A DNA stretch of 10,749 nucleotides from the NCBI GenBank assembly GCA_005879675.1, contig VBJE01000038.1, positions 7,145 to 17,893 of the forward strand, in the 5' to 3' direction. Position 1 is the stretch's first letter. Every line of letters starts with the position of its first letter. Below the pieces are notes generated by a model. The model ran no database searches. It had not been told where the DNA came from and saw only the letters and a program-made list of their open reading frames with translations. This document shows positions 1-5,763 of this stretch, in pieces. A program made the translations under genes and the position numbers. Source of the DNA: Chloroflexota bacterium. Its GTDB lineage: Bacteria > Chloroflexota > Dormibacteria > Dormibacterales > Dormibacteraceae.

Positions 1-303
1 GCTGGCGAGCAACGCGATCGGCAGCACCCAGGCGAGCGCTGCCGCGATCGCGACCGGCCAGTCGTAGATGAGCGGGATGAAGATCAGGCAGGCGGCGATG
101 ACCAGCAGGCAGAGAACTCCGATCCCGACCGAGATGTAGCCGACCCGGAGCACGTAGTCCGGCGCGTAACCCTGCAGCATCCCTCCCGACTGGACGTAGC
201 GCTCGCGCTGCTTGCGGGTCGCGCCCGGCGCGTTGGAGCCCGAAGTCTTGGGCTGGACCTTGCGCATCTGCTGCCGGACCTGCCGGACCTGTTTCTTGCC
301 CAT
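1..303 (-). CDS. Small membrane protein, N-terminal part (gene runs off the left edge)
   Basis: The 101 visible codons start at ATG 303 with a very basic, Lys/Arg/Gln-rich cytoplasmic tail (residues 1-35; starts MGKKQVRQVRQQM). Hydrophobic segments follow at about residues 54-79 and from 83 to the window edge, so at least two membrane helices are expected. The family is not recognised; the basic tail followed by two helices is a common layout for small uncharacterised inner-membrane proteins. A purine-rich stretch (GAGGGGA) lies directly before the ATG, which is closer than an ideal ribosome binding site, so the start is probable rather than certain. The gene begins 5 bases after the stop of the broken DUF488 gene and shares its strand, so the two were probably co-transcribed. 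The open frame also extends upstream without a stop into the DUF488 N-terminal frame. Confidence 0.7.
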   Translation of the reverse strand, partial: MGKKQVRQVRQQMRKVQPKTSGSNAPGATRKQRERYVQSGGMLQGYAPDYVLRVGYISVGIGVLCLLVIAACLIFIPLIYDWPVAIAAALAWVLPIALLAS

Positions 304-321
304 TCCCCTCAGATCGGGAGT

Positions 322-339
322 GTATCCGGCGCCGGATAC
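322..339. repeat. Perfect 18-bp palindrome GTATCCGGCGCCGGATAC
   Basis: Both 9-base arms match exactly with no spacer. It lies within the last codons of the broken DUF488 gene, and its near edge is 18 bases before the ATG of the membrane protein gene on the minus strand. It could be an operator for a dimeric regulator, a small RNA hairpin in the leader of that gene, or the edge of the neighbouring repeat element. Only the symmetry is seen; any role is inferred. Confidence 0.6.
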
Positions 340-350
340 GTAATGCGCCT

Positions 351-413
351 GTCCTCCCCATTCAGGGGGAGGTGGCCTGGAAGGCCGGAGGGGAGCCGAC
401 GGAGTGGCGGGTG
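351..413. repeat. Short GC-rich palindromic repeat (two-hairpin element) inside the DUF488 gene
   Basis: On the plus strand CCTCCCC (353-359) pairs with GGGGAGG (366-372) around a short loop, and GGCCT (374-378) pairs with AGGCC (382-386). A GGAGGGGAGCCGACGGAGTG tail follows. This layout resembles intergenic REP- or MITE-like elements that occur in many copies in some high-GC genomes; the multicopy nature is inferred and cannot be seen here. It interrupts the otherwise family-like C-terminal sequence of DUF488 (LTPFAHV before, RRITYPAP after) while leaving the second reading frame open. The outer limits are approximate. Confidence 0.6.
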
Positions 414-857
414 GACGTGTGCAAATGGGGTCAGCGTGTGGACGGCGGGCGCGGCCTTGCCGGTGATGTGCCTCACGTCGTCCCCTCGCACCACGAGCGC
501 ATCGGCGGCGCCTGTCCGTGGCAAGCTGTTCGAGGCGCCCGATCGCGTCCCAGAACTGATCCGTCTGCATGTAATCCGCATAGCCGCGAAAGCCAACGTT
601 GCGCCAGCCCGAATTGATCGAATCAGGTTTCGGTTTGCGGAGGCCTCCAAGCTCCGGCATGTGCATGTAGGCGATGCCATGAGCCGGCAGGGACCTCTCC
701 AGCGATGCCTTCATGAAATGCGGCATGCGGCGCGAGGCGGGCACCGTACGGACGTCGATCAGCAGCTCCACCTCGTGATGCCGCAGCAGCTCGACGAGCT
801 GCTCGAGCGTCCGCGTCGAGTGCCCGATCGTGAGGACAAGTCGGCCTGGCACTAGCA

Positions 858-885
858 CTCTCCCCGTCGGGGAGAGGGACAGGGG
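858..885. repeat. Palindromic repeat, CTCTCCCC-GTC-GGGGAGAG with GGACAGGGG tail
   Basis: CTCTCCCC (858-865) and GGGGAGAG (869-876) form a perfect 8-bp stem with a 3-base loop, followed by GGACAGGGG. It fills nearly all the gap between the anti-sigma stop (891) and the DUF488 start (852). It has the same plan as the element at 5711-5745, and its right arm matches 10451-10466. There is no T-run on either side, so it is not a classic intrinsic terminator, though it could slow transcription or stabilise a 3' end. Read on the minus strand, its GGGGAG falls at ribosome-binding distance from GTG 852. Confidence 0.65.
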
Positions 886-890
886 CCCAA

Positions 891-2075
891 TCAACCAGTG
901 CGCTGAGACGGGTCCACCGCGGCGACCAGCACGCGCTGCGTGACCGTCGCGCCGTTGATCTGCGCCTTGCCCGAGAAGAGGTAGGCCGGCTCGTAGAAGC
1001 TGTGATCGCCCGCCGGCACCAGCACATACACCAGCTCGGCCTGCGTCAGCTGCACAGTCGGTGGCGGCGACGCCGCGTTGGTCGGCCGCGCGCTGAGGAG
1101 CGGCCGGATCGCATCGTCCGGCGAGACGATCCTGTAGCCGGCTGCATCCAGGCTCACCGGCAGCATGCCGGTGACGAGGATCGGACGGTTGCCCTTGAGG
1201 TCGACCTCCACGCCGTACCGATCGCCGTTGGGATCGACGAGGGACGCGGCGCCGTAGCCGGGCACGTCGAACTGTCTCGCGTAAAGCACCTTCACCGGAT
1301 CACCGCCGGCATCGACCTTGACGGCGTAGGCCCAGTCCGGGACCAGGCTGTGCTGGGCGAGGAAGATCGTCGCCACGTCGGCCGGGCCCGCGCCGGCGGC
1401 GTCAACCGGCGGCATCGAGGGCGACGAGATGATGAAGTACGTAGGGCCGGCGACCGGGCGCTGGATCGTGGGCCGGATGTTCAGGATGTAGGTGGAAGTC
1501 GAGTAAGAGCCGAGCACGCCCTGTGGCCGCTCACGAAGCACAGCGCCGAGCGATGACGCGAACTGGTCCGCGACATTGGTCGACGGTTCGCGGTATCGGT
1601 AGACAGGAGCGGTCGACGCGCCGACGCTGAGCCCGCCCGACCACGCGAACTGGGGAGGGCTCCCGGTCATGGCCGGCACCGTGACTTGCTTCCCGTCGTC
1701 GAATACCGGCGAGGGCAGCCTGCCGAAGTCGCCGGCGGCCAGATCGGAACCGCGGGACTCGCCGCCCGCGGTCTGCGACAGCGCCGCCCCACCGCCGCCA
1801 CGGGTGCGCCCGACGCCGCTGTACGCGAGCAGGCCCACGCCGATGACGACGACCAGCAACGTGGCGATGGCAGCCGCCGGGACCGCCGGCACCTCTCGGA
1901 TCCCCTGCAGCAGGCCCGCGATCGCGTCCCGCAAGCGATTGGTCGCCGGGCGCGACGCCTGCATGCGCAGCCACAGATCGTCCTCGAAGCCGCGACGCGG
2001 TCGCGTGGTCTGGAAGGCGTCGTCGAGCTGGCGCTGCACCGCCTGGAGCTCGAGGTCCTCGTCGTGTTCGCTCAT
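891..2075 (-). CDS. Membrane-anchored putative anti-sigma factor without a zinc motif
   Basis: This 394-residue protein has a short acidic then basic cytoplasmic N-terminus (residues 1-60, including a DDAFQTTRPRRGFEDDLWLRMQ-like helix), one membrane helix at about 62-86, and an outer part of about 300 residues starting with a Gly/Ser-rich linker. The N-terminal stretch resembles the sigma-binding region of anti-sigma factors that lack the HxxxCxxC zinc motif; no cysteine is seen there. The call rests mainly on position: it starts 37 bases after the stop of an ECF sigma gene on the same strand. ATG 2075 is well supported by GGAG six bases upstream. The outer domain contains no motif I recognise and may sense an envelope signal. 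Alternatively, it is a membrane lipoprotein-like sensor that only shares the operon. Confidence 0.7.
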   Translation of the reverse strand: MSEHDEDLELQAVQRQLDDAFQTTRPRRGFEDDLWLRMQASRPATNRLRDAIAGLLQGIREVPAVPAAAIATLLVVVIGVGLLAYSGVGRTRGGGGAALSQTAGGESRGSDLAAGDFGRLPSPVFDDGKQVTVPAMTGSPPQFAWSGGLSVGASTAPVYRYREPSTNVADQFASSLGAVLRERPQGVLGSYSTSTYILNIRPTIQRPVAGPTYFIISSPSMPPVDAAGAGPADVATIFLAQHSLVPDWAYAVKVDAGGDPVKVLYARQFDVPGYGAASLVDPNGDRYGVEVDLKGNRPILVTGMLPVSLDAAGYRIVSPDDAIRPLLSARPTNAASPPPTVQLTQAELVYVLVPAGDHSFYEPAYLFSGKAQINGATVTQRVLVAAVDPSQRTG

Positions 2076-2112
2076 CGGGGTCTCCGAAAAATCGCCAGAT
2101 TGTTTGGGGTGA

Positions 2113-2619
2113 TCACACGCCCTCCCGCTGGACTGCGTCCTTCAACGCCCTCAACGCTCGGTGATAGAGCATCTTCGCGGCATCCTCGCTGCAGTCCATG
2201 AGCTTCCCGACCTCGTCGAAGCTCAGGCCGGAGTGGCGAAGAGAGATCGCGTCGCGCTGCCGCTCGGACAGCTGCGCGACTTTCGCCATCAGGGCGCGAT
2301 ACCGGATGCGGTCCTCGGCCTCGCCGGCCGGGTCTTCCTCGACCTGCGGCTGGTGCTCGATGGTCCGCCGCAGTCGCTCCCTGCGCCCGTGGGCCCGGAA
2401 ATGGTCGAGGGTCGCGTTGCGCGCGATGCGGAACAGCCAGGCCGCGGGCGTCGTGTTGCGAGCCTCGAAGCGGCCGTAGGCCTGGTAGGCGTTCATGAAC
2501 ACCTGGGCCGTGATGTCCTCGGCGTCGGCGGACGTTCCGACCTGGGAGCGGACGTACGCATAGATGCGTCCGAGGAACTCCCGGTACATGTCTTCGAAGG
2601 GGGGCCGGTCGGGTAGCAC
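2113..2619 (-). CDS. ECF-type RNA polymerase sigma factor (first module)
   Basis: This sigma-70 family protein of about 168 residues would redirect RNA polymerase to a small regulon. Region 2 is seen in FEDMYREFLGRIYAYVRSQ, the ADAEDITAQVFMNAY core-binding helix and AAWLFRIARNATLDHFRAH for -10 recognition. Region 4 is seen in LSERQRDAISLRHSGLSFDEVGKLM with the helix-turn-helix ending in HRALRALKDAV. GTG 2619 is chosen because it keeps the whole region 2.1 helix; no ATG exists further upstream in frame. ATG 2589 would cut into that helix. No clear ribosome binding site precedes GTG 2619. The anti-sigma-like gene follows after 37 bases, forming a typical sigma/anti-sigma operon, and an open reading frame continues upstream in this frame antisense or out of frame to the GDPD gene without meaning. 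Confidence 0.88.
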   Translation of the reverse strand: MLPDRPPFEDMYREFLGRIYAYVRSQVGTSADAEDITAQVFMNAYQAYGRFEARNTTPAAWLFRIARNATLDHFRAHGRRERLRRTIEHQPQVEEDPAGEAEDRIRYRALMAKVAQLSERQRDAISLRHSGLSFDEVGKLMDCSEDAAKMLYHRALRALKDAVQREGV

Positions 2620-2628
2620 GGCCGGTTC

Positions 2629-2634
2629 ATGGTA
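2629..2634 (-). promoter_or_regulatory. Possible -10 element TACCAT for the first sigma operon
   Basis: On the minus strand TACCAT lies nine bases before GTG 2619, with a weak TTGCCT 19 bases further upstream (2654-2659). The 88-base gap between the GDPD stop and the sigma start otherwise holds only a 10-bp palindrome, CCACGCGTGG at 2690-2699. The match is modest and the operon could equally be read through from the GDPD gene. Confidence 0.3.
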
Positions 2635-2708
2635 TGGGCGCGGTCCACGTTTGAGGCAACGCCCGGACGCGGCCGCCTGTAACGGCGCTCCACGCGTGGG
2701 AACCGGCG

Positions 2709-3467
2709 CTAGACCGCTGCCCAGCTGCGAAGGGCGGCTCCGACCTCCTTGGGGCGGTTGGAGAAGATGGCGTCGGGTTGGACGTAGCGGCACCACGCGA
2801 TCCCGGCCTCGTCGTCGACAGGCCAGACGGCGACCGCGCCGCCCGCGTCGTGGACCTCCTTGACGACGTGGGGATCCGTCGCCCCCCAGTGCGGCGAGTA
2901 AACATCGGCCGAGGCCTCGCGCAGCAGCCTGGCGGGGTGGATCGGCCGCGCGCCCTCGAGGATGCCGAGCTGGAGGGTTGGCTCCATCTTGCGCAGCCCG
3001 TGGATGGCGGCGTGGTTGAAGGAGACGACCGCGCACTCCGGGACGGCGCCCAGCTGGCGGAGCATGTTGACGAGCTTCTCCTCCAGGCCGGGATAGAGCG
3101 GCGGCAGCTGCTTGATCTCGATGACCAGGCCGACCTTGCCGATCGCGAGCTCGACCACCTCCTGCAGAAGGGGAATCTTCTCCCCGTCGCCGGCGTCGAG
3201 CTTGCGCAGCTCGGCCGCGGTGTGGTCGCGGACGAGCCCCGTGCCGTTGGTCGTCCGATCCAGCGTGTGGTCGTGGATCACGACCAACCTGCCGTCCGAC
3301 GTCAGGTGGACGTCGCACTCGATGAGGTCGCAGCCGGCCGCGATCGCGGAGCGAAACGACCGCATCGTGTTCTCCGGGTTCTCGGCGGGGTTGCCGCGGT
3401 GCCCGCCCAACAGCGGCCGGCCGTCGTCGTGTGCACCCTCGTAGCGCGCGCGAATCGATTGAGTCAA
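2709..3467 (-). CDS. Glycerophosphodiester phosphodiesterase (GDPD family)
   Basis: The enzyme hydrolyses glycerophosphodiesters, products of phospholipid breakdown, to glycerol-3-phosphate and an alcohol. The 252-residue length fits the compact bacterial cytoplasmic (UgpQ-like) group, and no signal peptide is seen. Family motifs are clear: HRG at 23-25, ENT at 32-34, IECDVHLTSDG from 49 with the metal ligands E50 and D52, and VVIHDHTLDRTTNGTG with the second catalytic histidine at 65. A further metal-binding glutamate is in LVIEIKQL, and VAVWPVDDE and SNRP near the end match the C-terminal barrel strands. TTG 3467 is the only start that leaves a normal N-terminus before HRG; no good ribosome binding site precedes it. 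The gene is first in the minus-strand series that continues with the sigma factor. Confidence 0.93.
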   Translation of the reverse strand: MTQSIRARYEGAHDDGRPLLGGHRGNPAENPENTMRSFRSAIAAGCDLIECDVHLTSDGRLVVIHDHTLDRTTNGTGLVRDHTAAELRKLDAGDGEKIPLLQEVVELAIGKVGLVIEIKQLPPLYPGLEEKLVNMLRQLGAVPECAVVSFNHAAIHGLRKMEPTLQLGILEGARPIHPARLLREASADVYSPHWGATDPHVVKEVHDAGGAVAVWPVDDEAGIAWCRYVQPDAIFSNRPKEVGAALRSWAAV

Positions 3468-3478
3468 GACGCCCGGTC

Positions 3479-3484
3479 AGTCTA
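3479..3484 (-). promoter_or_regulatory. Possible -10 element TAGACT for the GDPD gene
   Basis: On the minus strand TAGACT lies 11 bases before the TTG start at 3467, which would give a very short leader. The -35 region is poor (TGAGTT at a 17-base spacing). It sits in a divergent gap shared with the AAA+ ATPase gene, where a promoter for each direction is expected. Confidence 0.35.
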
Positions 3485-3542
3485 ACCGCGTCGTGAGCGG
3501 AAACTCAGTGACCACGCCGGCAGAACGCGCCGATTGCTTGTC

Positions 3543-3548
3543 TATAGT
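3543..3548 (+). promoter_or_regulatory. -10 element TATAGT, leaderless promoter candidate for the AAA+ ATPase gene
   Basis: TATAGT matches the TATAAT consensus at five of six positions and ends exactly six bases before the GTG codon at 3555. Transcription would then begin at or next to the start codon, as in leaderless mRNAs that are common in high-GC bacteria. No ribosome binding site lies before GTG 3555, and no convincing -35 box is seen. Confidence 0.5.
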
Positions 3549-3554
3549 GCAGGG

Positions 3555-4952
3555 GTGACTTCCGCCCGCCCGAGGACCATCGCCGAGCTTCGCGCGAGCG
3601 GGCACAAGCGCGAGACGGTCAAGCAGGAGATGCGCCGCAACCTGCTCACGCGCCTGCGGGCCGGCGAGCCGCTGCTGCCCGGCATCGTCGGCTACGACGA
3701 CACGGTGCTGCCGCAGCTTTCGAACGCCGTCATCTCCGGCCACGACGTGATCCTGCTCGGCGAGCGCGGCCAGGCCAAGAGCCGCATCATGCGTTCGCTG
3801 ATCAGCCTGCTCGACGAGCAGGCGCCTGTCATCGCCGGCTGCGAGATCAACGATCACCCCTATGAGCCGATCTGCCGCCGCTGCCTCGACCTCGTGGCGA
3901 AGGACGCTGACGCCGTCGAAATCGCATGGATTGGCCGCGACCGCCGCTACGGAGAGAAGCTGGCGACGCCGGACATCTCGATCGCCGACCTGATCGGCGA
4001 GGTGGATCCCATCAAGGTCGCCGAAGGCCGTTATCTGGCCGACGAGCTGACGATCCACTACGGCCTGCTGCCGCGCACCAACCGCGGCATCTTCGGCCTC
4101 AACGAGCTGCCCGACCTCGCGGAGCGCATCCAGGTGGGATTGCTCAACATCATGGAAGAGAAGGACGTCCAGATCCGCGGCTACCGGGTGCGGCTGCCGC
4201 TCGACCTGTTCGTCATCGCGAGCGCCAACCCCGAGGACTACACGTCGCGCGGCCGCATCATCACGCCGCTCAAGGACCGGTTCGGCTCGCAGGTCCGCAC
4301 GCACTATCCGCTGAGCATCGGCGAAGAGATGCAGATCATGGAGGCGGAGCGACATCCGGTCCCCGAAGACTTCGAGCTCGTCTTCCCGTCCTTTATGAAG
4401 GAGATCGTGGCCGAGCTCACGCATCTGGCGCGGCGCAGCCCGCACATCTCGCAGTCGTCAGGCGTCTCAGTGCGCATGTCGATCGCCAACGTCGAGAACC
4501 TCGCCAGCAACGCCGTGCGCCGAGCCGCGCGTCTGGGCGAGTCGCTCGCCGTGCCTCGCATCACCGACCTGGCATTCCTCGCATCCTCCACCGCCGGCCG
4601 GGTCGAGATCGAGGCCCTGGACGAGGGCAAGGAGGAGCAGGTGCTCGCGCGCCTCGAGCGCGGCGCCATCAGCTCAGTGTTCAGCCGTCACTTCTCGGCC
4701 TCGCAGTTTGAAGGCGTGGTGTCGCGGTTCGAAGAGGGCAACATGCTCGAGGTGGGCGAGGGCATCCCCGCGCGCACCTACATGCGGGCGATCGGCGACG
4801 CGCCGGAGCTGGCGACGGCGCTCAAGCGACTCAGCCTGCCGGACAGGCCGGAGGTGCGCGCCTCGGTGATCGAGTTCATCCTCGAAGGCCTGCATCTCAA
4901 CAAGCGCCTGAACAAGGACGAGGTCGAAGGGCGCGCGATCTACCGCCGCTGA
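3555..4952 (+). CDS. ChlI/MoxR-type AAA+ ATPase (magnesium chelatase subunit I-like)
   Basis: This is a 465-residue AAA+ protein of the group often labelled magnesium chelatase in genomes with no chlorophyll pathway; such proteins probably remodel or activate partner proteins, usually with a VWA-domain protein. Seen from GTG 3555: Walker A GERGQAKS at residues 69-76; an insertion with three cysteines (96, 107, 110) in GCEINDHPYEPICRRC; a Walker B-like GIFGLNEL at 178-185 with Asn in place of the usual Asp; sensor 1 region SANPEDYTSRGR around N225; and LKDRFGSQVRTHYP at 239 onward. A C-terminal helical part of about 200 residues follows, ending KRLNKDEVEGRAIYRR. GTG 3555 is preferred over TTG 3534 because a TATAGT box ends six bases before it. 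No VWA gene follows; the next genes are convergent and only 9 bases away. No porphyrin genes are nearby, so true chelatase activity is unlikely. Confidence 0.88.
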   Translation: MTSARPRTIAELRASGHKRETVKQEMRRNLLTRLRAGEPLLPGIVGYDDTVLPQLSNAVISGHDVILLGERGQAKSRIMRSLISLLDEQAPVIAGCEINDHPYEPICRRCLDLVAKDADAVEIAWIGRDRRYGEKLATPDISIADLIGEVDPIKVAEGRYLADELTIHYGLLPRTNRGIFGLNELPDLAERIQVGLLNIMEEKDVQIRGYRVRLPLDLFVIASANPEDYTSRGRIITPLKDRFGSQVRTHYPLSIGEEMQIMEAERHPVPEDFELVFPSFMKEIVAELTHLARRSPHISQSSGVSVRMSIANVENLASNAVRRAARLGESLAVPRITDLAFLASSTAGRVEIEALDEGKEEQVLARLERGAISSVFSRHFSASQFEGVVSRFEEGNMLEVGEGIPARTYMRAIGDAPELATALKRLSLPDRPEVRASVIEFILEGLHLNKRLNKDEVEGRAIYRR

Positions 4953-4961
4953 CCGCAGCGA

Positions 4962-5159
4962 TCAATGCTGGATCGCGTACACCCAGACGAATCCCGCCAC
5001 CATCAGGACCACCCCTAGAAAGAAGACCAGCTCGACCCGGATGGCGAGCCTGACCAGGCGTCTCGCCCGCCGCGTGCGCGCGCCGCACTTCTCGCAGTAG
5101 GCAGCGCTCGGAATGAGCTCCGCGCCGCATTTGTCGCACGCGACCTGAGCGTTCTCCAC
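4962..5159 (-). CDS. Zinc-ribbon protein with one membrane helix
   Basis: The protein has 65 residues. Cysteines at 8, 11, 22 and 25 (CDKC and CEKC) form a rubredoxin-like zinc ribbon of the type often found at the N-terminus of small bacterial membrane proteins. An Arg-rich stretch (28-41) and a single membrane helix (about 43-62) follow, so the ribbon should face the cytoplasm. GTG 5159 is the start; GGAG lies only two bases before it, and a CATACT box ends seven bases before it, so translation may again be leaderless. The gene is convergent with the AAA+ ATPase gene and its stop is 9 bases from that gene's stop. The specific role is unknown. Confidence 0.75.
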   Translation of the reverse strand: MENAQVACDKCGAELIPSAAYCEKCGARTRRARRLVRLAIRVELVFFLGVVLMVAGFVWVYAIQH

Positions 5160-5177
5160 CGCTCCGAGTATGCGACT

Positions 5178-5657
5178 TCAGCCGTTGCAGGCCGGCGTGG
5201 CGACGAACCGAACCGCGTTCGATGGGATCGTGTCCTTGGTCTTGAACACGTAGTGGTGCTCCACGCCCGGGCTGACGCCGTTCACGTATTCGCTGACGTA
5301 GTCGCCGACTGAGCGGCCTGACTTGTCATAGAAGACGATCTGAAAGTTGAGCTCCCCGCATCGGGTCGGCCTCGCATAGTCGAACTCGATCTGGGTCGAG
5401 GAGACGATCTTGGCGTTGCTCACGCCCATGACCACGGGTGGCGTCGTGACGGGCGGGATGACCCGGGTGAAAAGGAACCAGGCGCCGACGAGGACGGCGA
5501 CGATGATGACCGCCAGGGCGATCGGCGGCTGGAAGCCGCGGCGCACCTTGACGGGCTGCCAGGCGGCCCCGTTCCACCAGTGCTTGCCGTCCTGCGAGAT
5601 CCACGCCGCGCCGTCGAACGTGGAGGGGCGGCCGTCCGGTCCGACCATCGCATCCAT
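5178..5657 (-). CDS. Membrane protein with Trp-rich N-terminal repeat and outer domain, function unknown
   Basis: From ATG 5657 the protein has 159 residues. The N-terminus carries two copies of a short pattern, DGAAW (15-19) and NGAAW (29-33), around DGKHWWNG; this resembles the small tryptophan-containing modules found before membrane helices in actinobacterial and related proteins (DUF2510-like in style, not a firm match). One membrane helix spans about 46-64, followed by a Thr/Pro-rich linker and a domain of about 85 residues with two cysteines (in TRCGEL and at the end, TPACNG) that could form a disulphide outside the cell. TTG 5666 and ATG 5648 are other possible starts; none has a good ribosome binding site. 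It is 18 bases upstream of the zinc-ribbon gene on the same strand, so the two probably share a transcript. Confidence 0.7.
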   Translation of the reverse strand: MDAMVGPDGRPSTFDGAAWISQDGKHWWNGAAWQPVKVRRGFQPPIALAVIIVAVLVGAWFLFTRVIPPVTTPPVVMGVSNAKIVSSTQIEFDYARPTRCGELNFQIVFYDKSGRSVGDYVSEYVNGVSPGVEHHYVFKTKDTIPSNAVRFVATPACNG

Positions 5658-5698
5658 GGAGCGCAAAGCTTGAGGTTGAGAGTGCGGATTTGATCCCG

Positions 5699-5751
5699 CT
5701 TAAGGTGGGTCCCTCTCCGTTTCGGGAGAGGGTCAGTGAGGGGGGCTTAAG
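5699..5751. repeat. Palindromic repeat bounded by CTTAAG direct repeats
   Basis: CCCTCTCC (5711-5718) and GGAGAGGG (5725-5732) form an 8-bp stem with a 6-base loop, followed by TCAGTGAGGGGGG. CTTAAG occurs at both edges (5699-5704 and 5746-5751), which could be a target-site duplication or terminal repeats. The core has the same plan as the element at 858-885. It occupies the divergent gap between the Trp-rich membrane protein gene and the DinB-fold gene; the rest of the gap holds a GGAG five bases before ATG 5764 and no clear promoter. Confidence 0.65.
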
Positions 5752-5763
5752 CTTGGAGCCGCG

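Larger units (their letters stand above)
309..852 (-). pseudogene. DUF488 family protein, broken by an internal deletion and a repeat insertion
   Basis: Two reading frames together rebuild a DUF488 protein. The first, from GTG 852 down to about 500, reads PGRLVLTIGHSTRTLEQLVE, then IDVRTVPASRRMPHF, ELGGLRKPKP and NVGFRGYADYMQT, all typical of the family's N-terminal two thirds. The second frame, from about 510 to the stop at 309, reads ADALVVRGDDVRHITG and LTPFAHV, the family's usual ending. At the junction near 500-515 the roughly 20 residues that normally carry the conserved CAE...P...CHR motif are absent, and the frame changes, so the deletion is not a multiple of three. A second lesion is a palindromic repeat (351-413) sitting between LTPFAHV and the terminal RRITYPAPDTLPI. 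The likely start is GTG 852, since GGGGAG lies 8 bases upstream; that sequence belongs to the repeat at 858-885. The function of DUF488 is poorly known. Loss of the conserved Cys/His motif argues that the product is inactive. Confidence 0.85.

Noticed and set aside
351..413. CRISPR-like or tandem repeat array
   Set aside because: Only single units of the palindromic elements occur here, far apart, with no spacer pattern and no cas genes.
858..876. Intrinsic terminator after the first anti-sigma gene
   Set aside because: The stem is strong but there is no T-run on either strand, and its similarity to 5711-5732 favours a dispersed repeat.
1002..1556. Plus-strand open frame opposite the first anti-sigma gene
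   Set aside because: It is a shadow frame: no ribosome binding site, no family features, and the minus strand has a well-supported start, membrane helix and operon position.
2113..3318. A single 401-codon minus-strand frame running from inside the GDPD gene through the sigma gene
   Set aside because: The upstream half is an Arg/Pro/Gly-rich out-of-frame reading of the GDPD gene. The real sigma protein begins at about 2619.
3477..4445. Long open frame on the minus strand opposite the AAA+ ATPase gene
   Set aside because: It lies wholly antisense to a gene with clear family motifs, has no family-like sequence, and its composition is what high-GC third positions produce in the opposite frame.
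3555..4952. True magnesium chelatase for chlorophyll or cobalamin
   Set aside because: No other chelatase subunit or porphyrin gene is present, and the Walker B and cysteine features fit the wider ChlI/MoxR-like group instead.
4958..4976. GCGATC/GATCGC hairpin as terminator between the ATPase and zinc-ribbon genes
   Set aside because: It is a 6-bp stem with a 7-base loop overlapping coding sequence of the zinc-ribbon gene, without a T-run; GATCGC-type words are common throughout the window.
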